Of a stretch of DNA of 64,000 bases, positions 57,201 to 64,000 are shown one piece after another. Every line of letters starts with the position of its first letter. Position 1 is the first letter of the stretch. The stretch comes from an uncultured Candidatus Entotheonella sp. (GTDB lineage: Bacteria; Tectomicrobia; Entotheonellia; Entotheonellales; Entotheonellaceae). The position numbers and the translations under genes are program-made. The stretch spans positions 3,209,489 to 3,273,488 of the forward strand of contig OY282375.1 of NCBI GenBank assembly GCA_958295825.1. Reading direction: 5' to 3'. The notes beneath the pieces are model-generated. The model was not told the origin of the DNA, did no database searches, and saw only the letters and a program-made list of their open reading frames with translations.

Positions 57201-57631
57201 TCGGCGCCAAGCAGCGTTGTAAGCCTCGTCACCTCGGCGTTGGCGGCAGCCAACATGCCTCGCAGGCTGGTGGCGGCAGGGTCTGTTTCGGCGCCAAGCA
57301 GCGTTTCAAGCTCCGCCACCCTGGCCTTGGCGGCAGCCAGCATGCCTCGGGTGCTGTCGGCGGTCGGGTCTGTTTCGGCGCCAAGCAGCGTTTCAAGCTC
57401 CGCCACCCTGGCCTTGGCGGCAGCCAGCATGCCTCGGGTGCTGGTAGCGGTCGGGTCTGTTTCGGCGCCAAGCAGCGTTTCAAGCTCCGCCACCCTGGTG
57501 TTGGCGGTGTCCAGCAGCGCCTGCAAATCCTTTTTCGCGCCGTCGTCACCGCTGCCGCCGCACCCCTGAAGTACGAACATGGCTGCTGCGCAAAGCAGCA
57601 CGACCCACACCCGATGCCTGTTCCGGTTCAT
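54293..57631 (-). CDS. Large coiled-coil surface lipoprotein with TbpB-like C-terminal domain
   Basis: The 1112-residue product has a lipoprotein signal (VVLLCAAAMFVLQGC, Cys 24, followed by Gly). About 22 tandem units of roughly 29 residues follow, with the pattern RVAELETLLGAETDP then (T/A)ADSxRGMLAAA. They form a long coiled coil to about residue 700, with a heptad linker after. The C-terminal ~370 residues look like a beta-rich TbpB/HpuA-like barrel: GTAQYNGAAVGMYVEKRQ then GEFTADVRLTVNFSGG and NNIKGTI. It ends AYGATR. This architecture and the adjacent Slam gene suggest display on the outer surface. The ATG at 57631 has GAGGGGAAGAG upstream. Ligand unknown. Confidence 0.8.
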   Translation of the reverse strand: MNRNRHRVWVVLLCAAAMFVLQGCGGSGDDGAKKDLQALLDTANTRVAELETLLGAETDPTATSTRGMLAAAKARVAELETLLGAETDPTADSTRGMLAAAKARVAELETLLGAETDPAATSLRGMLAAANAEVTRLTTLLGAETDPTADSTRGMLAAAKARVAELETLIGDATTADSLRGMLAAANARVTALETQIGAETDPAADSLRVELATANAEVTRLTTLIGTETDPAADSLRGQLAAANARVTALTTLLVDETNPNADSLRGQLAAANAEVTRLTTLIGDETDPAADSTRGMLAAANARVAELETQIGDATTADSLRGQLAAANAEVTRLTTLLGDATNPAADSTRGMLAAAKARVAALETLLGDATDPTADSLRGQLAAANAEVTRLETLIGVETDPTADSLRGQLATANARVAELETLLGDATNPAADSTRGMLATANARVAELETLIGVETDPTADSLRGRLATANAEVTRLTTLLGDATNPAADSTRGMLAAANARVAELETLLGDETDPADTSLRGQLAAANAEVTRLTTQIGDETDPTDTSLRGMLATAKARVAELETQIGAETDPTDTSLRGMLSAANARVAELETLLGDATNPAADSLRGQLAAANAAVTRLGTQIGDATNPAATSLRGQLAAANARVTALQAQIGDATNPAADSLRGQLAAARSNLATAQNALATTQEQLRIARGERDRATQQAQTLEANQRADKLLTLFGDASTSPLVDLPSGLDITVPRRSRLTFERAGYTSRSSSVGFRGAKLTRTSGGIEQTTVVYTDRELSRSLQDHYASTWSSGQFPLSAAPLSVDGSTNFVARSTRPINERLSISHGLRSSSTTAMRSSFSGSVHGVSGQFVCSGVANCMITATGTYDGSRLTSVTLATTSGGTLYFRPRSATASISFCANNDECVTTGDAEYMAFGWWRSEPASALRDYEFGVFAKNVGGDATLTGVAGTAQYNGAAVGMYVEKRQASDTGVTTRQGEFTADVRLTVNFSGGASDANNIKGTIDTFKTTPTGGSTNPITADTWVVDLTRPANALAATAMDGVAKIDIPGYTSDGKWSHAFVDHHANVSPTTAQPPAVTGTFNTRIVDVLHLVGAYGATR
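55560..57520 (-). repeat. Tandem ~87-bp repeats in the lipoprotein gene (about 22 units)
   Basis: Each unit encodes one 27-29-residue coiled-coil repeat. A few units (with ATTADSLRG) are two codons shorter. The repeats keep long open frames on the opposite strand, which are shadows. Confidence 0.9.
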
Positions 57632-57699
57632 TAGCTCTTCCCCTCTGTTCACTGCCAGCATGCTGATTGGTAACGGTAAGCCGTCATAAGACAAGCTGA

Positions 57700-57728
57700 A
57701 ATATAGGCAACGGAGCTATATCCGTCAA
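57700..57728 (-). promoter_or_regulatory. Sigma-70 promoter of the 1112-residue lipoprotein gene
   Basis: On the minus strand TTGACG (57728-57723), 17 bases, then TATATT (57705-57700), about 70 bases before the ATG. Confidence 0.75.
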
Positions 57729-57798
57729 CATAATTGTCTGGACGCCAGAAGCCTGCAGGCGCGGTTGCGGTGGGATGCCATACGCGCTTGCCCGTGGG

Positions 57799-59094
57799 CT
57801 AGAACTGCCGCACGAAGCGCAGCTCGGCGCGGTTGCGGTCGTAGTCCTGCGCCTGGGCGTTGGTCTGGCGGGCTTCATGGATGAGCGCCAACTGGGGGCT
57901 GAAGCCGAAAAGCGTGAAGGCGCGGTTGAGGATGGAAACGCTGAAGGCGTGGGTGCGGTCCCGCCGCCCCTTGCCGCGCAGCGTCAGGTGCACCTGGCCG
58001 CTGCCCTCGTAATACGTCCGCCGCATCTGGGCGCTGGTGCCCAGGGTGAAGCCCAGCGGCAGGGCGAGCGAGGTGCCCACCCGCACCCAGCGCCCCAGGC
58101 TGCGCCAGTGCTCGGACGCCGCATGGTCGCGCTCGTAGCCCACCGTCAGGTGGACGCGCAGCACGGGCGCCGGCGTCCAGGCCAAACCGAGGGTGAAATC
58201 GGCCAGCGGGCCGGCGAGAAAATCGCGCTGGCGGTGGGTGCGCTCACGGTATCCCGCGGTACCGCGCGCCCATAGCCGCGACGTCAGCCGGCGGTCGAGC
58301 TCGAGGCGCACGCCGGTCTCGTCGACATACCGTTCGCCGCCCAGCCACTGCCGCTGCGCGGTGCCCAGCAGGCTGATCTCGGTAAGCGGGCCGGCCAGCC
58401 AGCGCGGCCCGACGTGGGCGGCCAGGAAGCTCTGATCGAAGTCGCTGCCGCCGTAGTCCCGCTGCACCACGTCGGCGCCCACCCGCAACCGCAGCCGTTG
58501 GCTCAGCGGCTGCTGGTACTCGCCGCCGCCCCACACCGAGAGGCCCAGGCCCGAACGGGCGCCAAAGTCTCCCTGACGCTGGAAGGGCAGCCGCCCGAAC
58601 GCCGTGTCGATGTAGATGATCTCGCTCTCCGAGGCGGCGTTGAGGTTGCTGTCCGGGGCGACGGCGGCGCCAAAATAGCCCGTCCAGCGCTTGCGGGCGC
58701 GCATGACGCCCAAGAAGCGCTGGATGTTGGCGGCGACGGAGGGCGGCACCCCGCCGGCCAGCACCAGCTCGAAATGCCGCCGCGCCAGCCCGTCCTTTCC
58801 CCTGAGGAAGAACGTCAGCGCCAGTTCCAGACGCACCCGCACCAGCTCCGGTCGATTGACCAGGATGAGCCGGAAGGCGGCGATGGCCTTGTCGTACAGC
58901 GCCCGGCGCGCCTTCTCGCCGTCGGCCTGCTCGGCCTCGGCCAGGGCCGCCGTGCCAATGCGGAACAGGGCGGCGATGCGGTCGTCGCCATCGAGCGGCG
59001 GCGCTTCTTGGGCGTGCGCCGCAGCCGCCAGAATCACGCAGGCCAGCAGGGGAGTCAGGGCAAGCGCCCACCAGAAGGAGCGGGGATTCGTCAT
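57799..59094 (-). CDS. Surface lipoprotein assembly modifier (Slam)-like outer-membrane protein
   Basis: The 431-residue protein has a signal peptide (residues about 8-28, ending AAAHAQ). A periplasmic TPR-like helical region follows (KARRALYDKAIAAFRLILVN, LALTFFLRGKDGLARRHFEL). A C-terminal beta-barrel of about 290 residues starts at GYFGAAVAPDSNLNAASE, the hallmark of the Slam/DUF560 family, and ends with an aromatic (RFVRQF). Slams help lipoproteins with TbpB-like barrels reach the cell surface. Two such candidate substrates flank it. ATG 59094 is preferred; the frame upstream encodes a remnant of another gene. It lies 167 bases before the 57631 lipoprotein start. Confidence 0.82.
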   Translation of the reverse strand: MTNPRSFWWALALTPLLACVILAAAAHAQEAPPLDGDDRIAALFRIGTAALAEAEQADGEKARRALYDKAIAAFRLILVNRPELVRVRLELALTFFLRGKDGLARRHFELVLAGGVPPSVAANIQRFLGVMRARKRWTGYFGAAVAPDSNLNAASESEIIYIDTAFGRLPFQRQGDFGARSGLGLSVWGGGEYQQPLSQRLRLRVGADVVQRDYGGSDFDQSFLAAHVGPRWLAGPLTEISLLGTAQRQWLGGERYVDETGVRLELDRRLTSRLWARGTAGYRERTHRQRDFLAGPLADFTLGLAWTPAPVLRVHLTVGYERDHAASEHWRSLGRWVRVGTSLALPLGFTLGTSAQMRRTYYEGSGQVHLTLRGKGRRDRTHAFSVSILNRAFTLFGFSPQLALIHEARQTNAQAQDYDRNRAELRFVRQF

Positions 59095-59129
59095 CGAAGG
59101 GTCTCGTCTCTTGGGTTCGGATGTCGGAT

Positions 59130-59215
59130 AAGAAGGGCGGCAAGGGAGCCGCGCGGCAAAGGCCAGCAATTCCTTGACGCCGGCAGGCGGCCTGAGCGTT
59201 TCACCGTGCGTTAGC
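59130..59215 (-). pseudogene. Relic of a coiled-coil membrane protein N-terminus
   Basis: The minus strand just upstream of the Slam gene reads SLTHGETLRPPAGVKELLAF then AARLP. This matches the start of copy 2 (VRDETVKPGGLSVGFKELLAFAVAL). It is a short fragment fused to unrelated sequence, evidence of past recombination. Confidence 0.5.
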
Positions 59216-59235
59216 GATACCGTCTCTGGCGTCCC

Positions 59236-59528
59236 TTATTTCCCGGCGCTTTCTTCAAGCGCCCGGACGCGGCCGCCGATGGTGCGGATGTCCTCGCGGT
59301 TGGTAAAGGTCTCGCGGATCATTTCGGTGCGCAGATTGGCGTTATCCACGCGAAGCTCGGCGCGGATTTCGGATAGTTCCTTGTGGAGGTCCGCGAATCC
59401 CTTGGCAATGGCCTGCGTGTTGGCGACGATGGCTTGCGTGTTGGCGCAACGCCGCTCCATATCGTCCACAGCAGGACGATGTTCGCCAAGGCAGCGGCGA
59501 CGATGACCCAGAAGTCGGCCCTGTTCAT
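59236..59528 (-). pseudogene. Membrane-anchored coiled-coil protein, frameshifted
   Basis: ATG 59528 begins MNRADFWVIVAAALANIVLL (transmembrane) and WTIWS, then the frame is lost near 59455. The other frame continues as ERRCANTQAIVANTQAIAKG, FADLHKELSEIRAELRVDN and EDIRTIGGRVRALEESAGK to the stop at 59236. A single insertion or deletion would restore a ~95-residue protein of the same topology as the copies at 52287 and 63435. Confidence 0.6.
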
Positions 59529-59697
59529 CCTTCACCTCCGATCCAGAGCCCTTACGCGGGCGGCCCGACTTGGCGCGAGCCCCGAAAAGAATACGTTTGA
59601 CGGACGGGAAAGTAAACAGGAATCGCTCAACCGAGGGGGCCTGAAAGGCCCTCGTGGACAGGCCAGCCAGGGAAAGGGGGACGGACGAGACCACGTC

Positions 59698-59737
59698 ACA
59701 AAAAAAGCGGGCAGCCAAGGAATGGACTGCCCGCTCG
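59698..59737 (-). terminator. Terminator of the 940-residue lipoprotein gene
   Basis: On the minus strand AGCGGGCAG and CTGCCCGCT enclose a 12-base loop and are followed by at least seven T. It lies about 50 bases past the stop codon. Confidence 0.9.
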
Positions 59738-59786
59738 TCAATGCGGAGATCAGGGCCCCTTCAGGAGAGCCCTGCCCGGCAGTTTA

Positions 59787-62609
59787 TTACTCGGCCACCC
59801 TTCTGGCCCCAAAACCGCCAGTGACGCCGACAAAGCCCGCGTCGGAGTTGGCCGACATATCCGCCGTGCCGCGCTGGGCGCCGAACGTTCCGACGACGCC
59901 GCTCGGATGCACCGTGGCATCTTCATCGGTGATCAACACCTCGCCCGGACCCGCATTACCGACAAACTGGACGCCCCATCTGCCGGCCAAGCTGGCGCCG
60001 CCCGCACTGCCCGTGGTATCGCCGTCCACAAAGCTGCCGGCATCTGTAGTAGTCACTGTAGCGTCATCGTCAGCGTTGGCCATCGCGAGCGGAATGGTCT
60101 CAAGAGTGATCCGCCAGTCGACGGCTACATCGTCGTCCCGGTTGAAGTCCTTGATCACCCCTGAGATTGCACCTGGGCCATCAGCAGTGCCGCCACTGCC
60201 GTCAGTGTCTCTAGCAAGACCTGTGTCACCTGAGTCACTACTAAGAGGACCACTAGCGGCGTCGAAATCAGCGTTCAACTCGGCTGTCGCCGTGAACGTG
60301 CCTGACACGGCGCCCTGGGAATTGGCAGGACGCTCGGCGTAAAAACCGGCCGCCGAGCCACTGTATTTCGCCTTACCTGTAAGTTCTATTATCCCGTTGT
60401 GGTCAGCGGTGTCCGCGGCGGGACCACGAGGGGAGGAAGCATCGAATAGATCGTTCCCCATGCCCAAGGCGACAGCGTAGCTCCTGCCAACCAGGCGGTC
60501 CGGCTTGTCCAGCCAAGCGCCATAGACGAGATAGTCCGGGTCGGGAAGGGTTGCATCAGCGGCGGGAATGAAACGCCATTCATGCTTCAGCAGAATGTCG
60601 CCAACATCAACGGCGGGATTGCCATTGGTAGCACCTGAAGTACTAGCAGCTAAAGTAGAAGCACTTAGTTCGATTGTGCAACTATTACCAGCGGCAGTGC
60701 TGCAGATATAGTTGCCTGGTATGCCGTTATAGGAACCCGAGCGAATTGCTCCCGAGACAACATATCGGATCGGATTGGAGTCGGTCGGAGCATAGCCGCC
60801 CAGATCAAGGACGACGTTGGCGTCATCAGTGAGATTTATGAGCCTCTCACGATCAGGGAGAGCAGTAAGCGTATACTCATAACGTTGACCCTCAAGCTCC
60901 GAGTCAGCAATACCGGGCTGGTTCTCCATGGCTGTCCGTGTCAGCGGTACGGGCGCCTGAATGTCCGTCATGAGGTGGACGTGCCTGGCCCGCCCGCCAA
61001 GGAGGTCTATTTCTTCCATGCCCGACGTGTCGTCTCCGGAGCCCACCGGGACTTCGAAGTCAATGAGCGTCTCCAACGTGTCTCCGGATCCAGACGTCGA
61101 CCCGAAGGTGACCATGGAACCCTCACGCGACGCTGTCAGCGTCAGAGCCGTGGGCTGAGCTTGCTCTCCCTGGTACCCCCTCACGACGCTGGCAGAGCTG
61201 CCCCGGACAGGTACCGTCTCACCAGTATCAGCAAAGTCGCCGTCGCCATTCAGGTCAACCCCCGGTGTTGTTACAACTTGCCGACCGGCCGTATTCTGGA
61301 TTCCAAGTGCGTCCACCCTCGCCCGCTGGGCAACTTCAGCGTCTTCCTCCTCTCTCGTGAGTTCTGCCAGCCTCTCCTCTGCAGCCATCCTGGCTGCCTC
61401 GGCGGCGGCAAGAGCCTCCTGCGCCGTCTCCAGTTCGGCAGCGGCGGCAGCAGCAGCAGCAGCAGCGGCGTCCTGCGCAGCCTGCAGGGCGGCGGCAGCT
61501 TGGGTAGCAGCAGCAGCGGCGGCGTCCTCCGCAGCCTGCAGGTCGGCGGCAGCTTGGGTAGCAGCAGCAGCAGCGGCGTCCTGCGCAGCCTGCAGGGCGG
61601 TGTCAGCATCCCGCGCAGCATCCTGCGCAGCATCCCTCGCCTGCTGCAGGGCGGTGGCAGCATCCCGCGCAGCATCCTGCGCAGCATCCCTCGCCTGCTG
61701 CAGGGCGGCGTTAGCGGCGGCAGCATCATCCTCCGCCATCTTCAGGTCGTCGGCAGCTTGGGTAGCAGCAGCGGCGGCGGCGTCCTGCGCAGCCTGCAGG
61801 TCGGCGGCAGCTTGGGTAGCAGCAGCGGCGGCGGCGTCCTGCGCGGCCTTCAGGTCGGCGGCAGCTTGGGCAGCAGCAGCAGCGGCGGCGTCCTGCGCAG
61901 CCTTCAGGTCGGCGGCAGCTTGGGTAGCAGCAGCGGCGGCAGCAGCGGCGGCGGCGTCCTGCGCGGCCTGCAGGTCGGCGGCAGCTTGGGTAGCAGCAGC
62001 AGCAGCGGCGTCCTGCGCAGCCTGCAGGACAGCGTTAGCAGCCTCCAGGTCGGCGTTAGCGGTATCAGCAGCATCCTGCGCAGCCTCCAGGGCGGCGTTA
62101 GCGGTGGCGGCGGCAGCCTGCGCCGTCTCCAGTTCGGCAGCGGCGGCGGCAGCGGCAGCGGCAGCGGCCTCCTCTGCCATCTCCAGGTCGGCAGCGGCGG
62201 CGGCAGCGGCAGCGGCAGCATTATCCTCCGCCGTCTTCAGGGCGGCGGCAGCGGCGACAGCAGCATCCTGCGCATCATCCCTCGCCTGCTGCAGGTCGGC
62301 GGCAGCTTGGGTAGCAGCAGCGGCGGCGGCAGCCTGCGCCGTCTCCAGTTCGGCAGCGGCGGCGGCAGCGGCAGCGGCAGCGGCATCCTGCGCAGCCTTC
62401 AGGTCGGCAGCGGCGGCGGCAGCGGCAGCGGCAGCGGCATCCTGCGCAGCCTGCAGGGCAGCGTTAGCAGCCTCCAGGTCGGCCTGCGACATGTCATACA
62501 GATCTTGACTGACCCCGGAATCACTACCGGAGCAGCCCTGAAGAACCATCGCCAGCATCGTAGCGGCAGCGACAATCCCTAACGCCCTTCCCAATTTCTT
62601 GAGGTTCAT
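59787..62609 (-). CDS. Alanine-rich coiled-coil surface lipoprotein with TbpB-like C-terminal domain
   Basis: The 940-residue product has a lipoprotein signal (GIVAAATMLAMVLQGC, Cys 26, then Ser-Gly). Some 400 residues of highly Ala-rich helix follow, built from units such as DLQAAQDAAAAAATQAAA. The C-terminal ~480 residues are beta-rich, with GKAKYSGSAAGFYAERPANS, GTFTATAELNADF and ISGVIKDFNRDD. These match the barrel signature of transferrin-binding-protein-like lipoproteins and the C-terminus of the 54293 gene. It ends GGFGARRVAE. GAGGAGG precedes the ATG. It is a likely Slam substrate; the bound ligand is unknown. Confidence 0.8.
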   Translation of the reverse strand: MNLKKLGRALGIVAAATMLAMVLQGCSGSDSGVSQDLYDMSQADLEAANAALQAAQDAAAAAAAAAAADLKAAQDAAAAAAAAAAAELETAQAAAAAAATQAAADLQQARDDAQDAAVAAAAALKTAEDNAAAAAAAAAADLEMAEEAAAAAAAAAAAELETAQAAAATANAALEAAQDAADTANADLEAANAVLQAAQDAAAAAATQAAADLQAAQDAAAAAAAAAATQAAADLKAAQDAAAAAAAQAAADLKAAQDAAAAAATQAAADLQAAQDAAAAAATQAADDLKMAEDDAAAANAALQQARDAAQDAARDAATALQQARDAAQDAARDADTALQAAQDAAAAAATQAAADLQAAEDAAAAAATQAAAALQAAQDAAAAAAAAAAAELETAQEALAAAEAARMAAEERLAELTREEEDAEVAQRARVDALGIQNTAGRQVVTTPGVDLNGDGDFADTGETVPVRGSSASVVRGYQGEQAQPTALTLTASREGSMVTFGSTSGSGDTLETLIDFEVPVGSGDDTSGMEEIDLLGGRARHVHLMTDIQAPVPLTRTAMENQPGIADSELEGQRYEYTLTALPDRERLINLTDDANVVLDLGGYAPTDSNPIRYVVSGAIRSGSYNGIPGNYICSTAAGNSCTIELSASTLAASTSGATNGNPAVDVGDILLKHEWRFIPAADATLPDPDYLVYGAWLDKPDRLVGRSYAVALGMGNDLFDASSPRGPAADTADHNGIIELTGKAKYSGSAAGFYAERPANSQGAVSGTFTATAELNADFDAASGPLSSDSGDTGLARDTDGSGGTADGPGAISGVIKDFNRDDDVAVDWRITLETIPLAMANADDDATVTTTDAGSFVDGDTTGSAGGASLAGRWGVQFVGNAGPGEVLITDEDATVHPSGVVGTFGAQRGTADMSANSDAGFVGVTGGFGARRVAE
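61420..62500 (-). repeat. Alanine-codon-rich tandem repeats in the lipoprotein gene
   Basis: Imperfect units of about 45-50 bases (gcagcagcggcggcggcgtcctgcgcagcctgcaggtcggcggc-like) repeat across the coiled-coil segment, dominated by GCN codons. Slippage and unit gain or loss would stay in frame. Confidence 0.85.
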
Positions 62610-62963
62610 TCAGAACCCTCCTCTCGAACAGAAATGTTTGCTGTACCCTAAGTAGAGACCTCAAACCGTGGAGGCCCCGAATCAGGAGCACTCACCACAT
62701 ACATGGCGAATATAATGCAAGCGCGCTGCTTTGGCACCCCTTATTGCAGCCTTTCAGTAGGTAACATACCGAAATTGGCTTGCTATGACAAGCCCTGCAA
62801 TCCACTAAAGTTAAATTCCGCAGGCGCCATCCTGAGGTCAGGATGGCAGTTATCCGAAAATGCTACCACGGTTGCGGTCATTGAGTCAAGAAGTGGATGA
62901 GAGACGATGAGCAGAGAACTCGCAGACCTCTACAGCGGATCACCTCATATCCGGCCCACGGGT
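62610..62963. other. Gap upstream of the 940-residue lipoprotein
   Basis: No gene is supported. A TATATT at about 62711-62716 (minus strand) might serve as a -10 but lacks a good -35. The short plus-strand frame at 62703-62900 has no ribosome site or recognisable motif. Confidence 0.4.
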
Positions 62964-63238
62964 TCAGGGCGGGGTTGTGGGCAGGTAGGGCGAGGGTGCG
63001 TCGGCGGTCTGCAACTGCTCGGCGAGGGTGTCGATTCGTGTTTCGTTGCGGGTGACGCGGTCGCTGAGCTTGCGGAGTTCAGAGACACCTTCAACGAGGT
63101 CCTCGATGCGTCTTCCTGGGCGGCGAAGCCTTGCTGCATGGGTCTGACGACGCTGAATTGGATGATGGCCGCGAGGACGGCGAGGGTCACCGTGATGGGA
63201 CCTGCGTTGTCTTGGGTCCAGCGCCATATTTTCCGCAT
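62964..63238 (-). pseudogene. Membrane-anchored coiled-coil protein, deleted and frameshifted copy
   Basis: ATG 63238 starts MRKIWRWTQDNAGPITVTLA and VLAAIIQFSVVRPMQQGF, as in the intact copy at 63884. The whole hendecad-repeat region is missing and one base is lost (GCGTCTTCCTGGG against GCGTCTGTCCTGGG). The second frame carries RIEDLVEGVSELRKLSDRVT and ETRIDTLAEQLQTADAPSP. The product would be about 90 residues if the frame were restored. Confidence 0.7.
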
Positions 63239-63434
63239 CGGTCCTCCGAAGTTTCAGGATGGCGCAGGATTGTATCACGAACTGCGGGTATTTCGGCTTG
63301 CCTGGCACCGGCGGCGGCCTCGGCGATGGCGGCTTACGCTTCGCTGATGCGACCTGCGTTTACGCCCGCGGCGGGGGAAGGGAAAACGGGGAGGCAAACC
63401 CGCTTGTCGCCACAGGGTGGGGTTGCGAGCAGGT
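63239..63434. repeat. Duplicated upstream region of the coiled-coil gene pair
   Basis: About 90 bases starting at 63241 (TCCTCCGAAGTTTCAGGATG onwards) recur at 63891 to near the window end. The deleted copy and the intact copy are therefore products of a tandem duplication of about 650 bases that included the promoter region. Confidence 0.75.
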
Positions 63435-63884
63435 TCAGGGCGCGGGGGCGTCGGCGGTCTGCAACTGCTCGGTGAGGATGTCGATTCGTGTTTCGTTCCG
63501 GATGACGCGGTCGTTGAGCTTGCGGAGTTCAGAGACATCTCTGACGAGGTCCTCGATGCGTCTGTCCTGGGCGTCGAAACGCTGGTTGATGTACTTGTCC
63601 TGGGCGTCGAAGCGCTGGTTGAATGATCTGTTCTGGGCGTCGAAGCGCTGGTTGATCGACCTGTCCTGGGCGTCAAAACGCTGGTTGATCGACCTGTCCT
63701 GGTCGTCGAAACGCTGGTCGATGTACCGGATCTGGTCGTCGATGCGCTGGTTGACGGCGGTGAAGCCTTGCTGCATGGGTCTGACGACGCTGAATTGGAT
63801 GATGGCCGCGAAGCCGCCGAGGACGGCAAGGGTCACCGTGATGGGACCTGCGTTGTCTTGGGTCCAGCGCCATATTTTCCGCAT
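63435..63884 (-). CDS. Membrane-anchored coiled-coil protein with 11-residue repeats
   Basis: The 149-residue product has one transmembrane helix (about residues 12-34, ITVTLAVLGGFAAIIQFSVV). A coiled coil made of 11-residue units follows (INQRFDAQDRS, FNQRFDAQDKY and similar). It ends with the module DVSELRKLNDRVIRNETRID then LTEQLQTADAPAP, shared with 46544 and 62964. A GGAGGATAT site precedes ATG 63884. Eleven-residue (hendecad) periodicity differs from the heptads of its relatives. Function unknown. Confidence 0.75.
   Translation of the reverse strand: MRKIWRWTQDNAGPITVTLAVLGGFAAIIQFSVVRPMQQGFTAVNQRIDDQIRYIDQRFDDQDRSINQRFDAQDRSINQRFDAQNRSFNQRFDAQDKYINQRFDAQDRRIEDLVRDVSELRKLNDRVIRNETRIDILTEQLQTADAPAP
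63580..63720 (-). repeat. 33-bp repeats encoding 11-residue coiled-coil units
   Basis: Four to five units of the pattern gcgtcgaa(a/g)cgctggttgat plus a variable spacer encode NQRFDAQDRSI-like hendecads on the minus strand. Confidence 0.8.
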
Positions 63885-64000
63885 ATATCCTCCGAAGTTT
63901 CAGGGTGGCGCAGGATTGTATCACGAACTGCGGGTATTTTGGCTTGCCTGGCACCGGCGGCGGCACCGGCGATGGCGCTTTACGGGGGAGGACCCGCTGC

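Noticed and set aside
55241-57634. 797-codon and 627-codon plus-strand open frames
   Set aside because: They lie exactly antisense to the tandem repeats of the 1112-residue lipoprotein. Their products only mirror the 87-bp repeat, and the plus-strand frames lack a plausible signal, ribosome site or family match.
60885-62582. 565-codon and 383-codon plus-strand open frames, Gly/Ser- or Ala/Ser-rich
   Set aside because: They are shadows of the GCN-rich repeats of the 940-residue lipoprotein, which has a lipobox, ribosome site and terminator on the minus strand.

Overview
The window looks like chromosomal DNA of a GC-rich Gram-negative bacterium, most likely a pseudomonadote with gammaproteobacterial affinities. 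The pointers are a FimV/HubP-like LysM protein, argS followed by an SPOR-domain protein, recO next to era, a sigma-54 promoter on amt, and a Slam-type outer-membrane translocon with surface lipoproteins. No rRNA is present, so this placement is an inference. All four tRNA genes fold well, but only tRNA-Gln encodes its CCA end.

Layout. 1-2.9 kb: the 5' end of an acyl-CoA ligase-like gene, hisC and amt. 2.9-4.1 kb: decayed DNA holding a NifA GAF-domain remnant cut by an IS5-family remnant. 4.1-13.8 kb: lipase-like and membrane genes, then a catabolic set (PLP dehydratase, TcuA-like flavoprotein, EtfB, EtfA, ComB-like, a beta-hydroxyacid dehydrogenase, an amidohydrolase). 13.9-19.8 kb: hisS, a FimV-like gene, an M61 peptidase and an outer-membrane protein ending in a MITE-like element. 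20-38 kb: an 18-kb minus-strand run of housekeeping genes (aspS, era, recO, argS, SPOR protein, alaC, hom, lysC, ppdK, ribD, ribBA, ribH, nusB), ending in an AAA ATPase fused to HEAT-like repeats. Riboflavin synthase is missing from the rib cluster.

38.4-41.6 kb holds the best candidate for an undescribed system. It is a three-gene operon with two ATGA overlaps: a HEPN-like protein, a ParA-like ATPase whose P-loop reads KGGVGR instead of KGGVGK, and a second P-loop NTPase. It sits between aspS and comEC. 41.7-51.3 kb contains comEC, tRNA-Gln and tRNA-Glu, a Rieske protein, a FAU-1-like protein, aspC, coaD, an IS607-type remnant overlapping the end of rlmN, a cyclase remnant, tRNA-Leu and tRNA-fMet.

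51.4-64 kb is a cell-surface island. It encodes a 55-residue secreted peptide with five NPC tripeptides, a Slam-like barrel flanked by two very long coiled-coil lipoproteins with TbpB-like C-termini, and a family of small membrane-anchored coiled-coil proteins in intact, frameshifted and nonsense copies. Another intact member lies at 46.5 kb. The island is full of tandem repeats, segmental duplications, copies of one terminator and a 189-bp REP-like array, which suggests rapid turnover by recombination. Slam would be expected to move the two lipoproteins to the outer surface.
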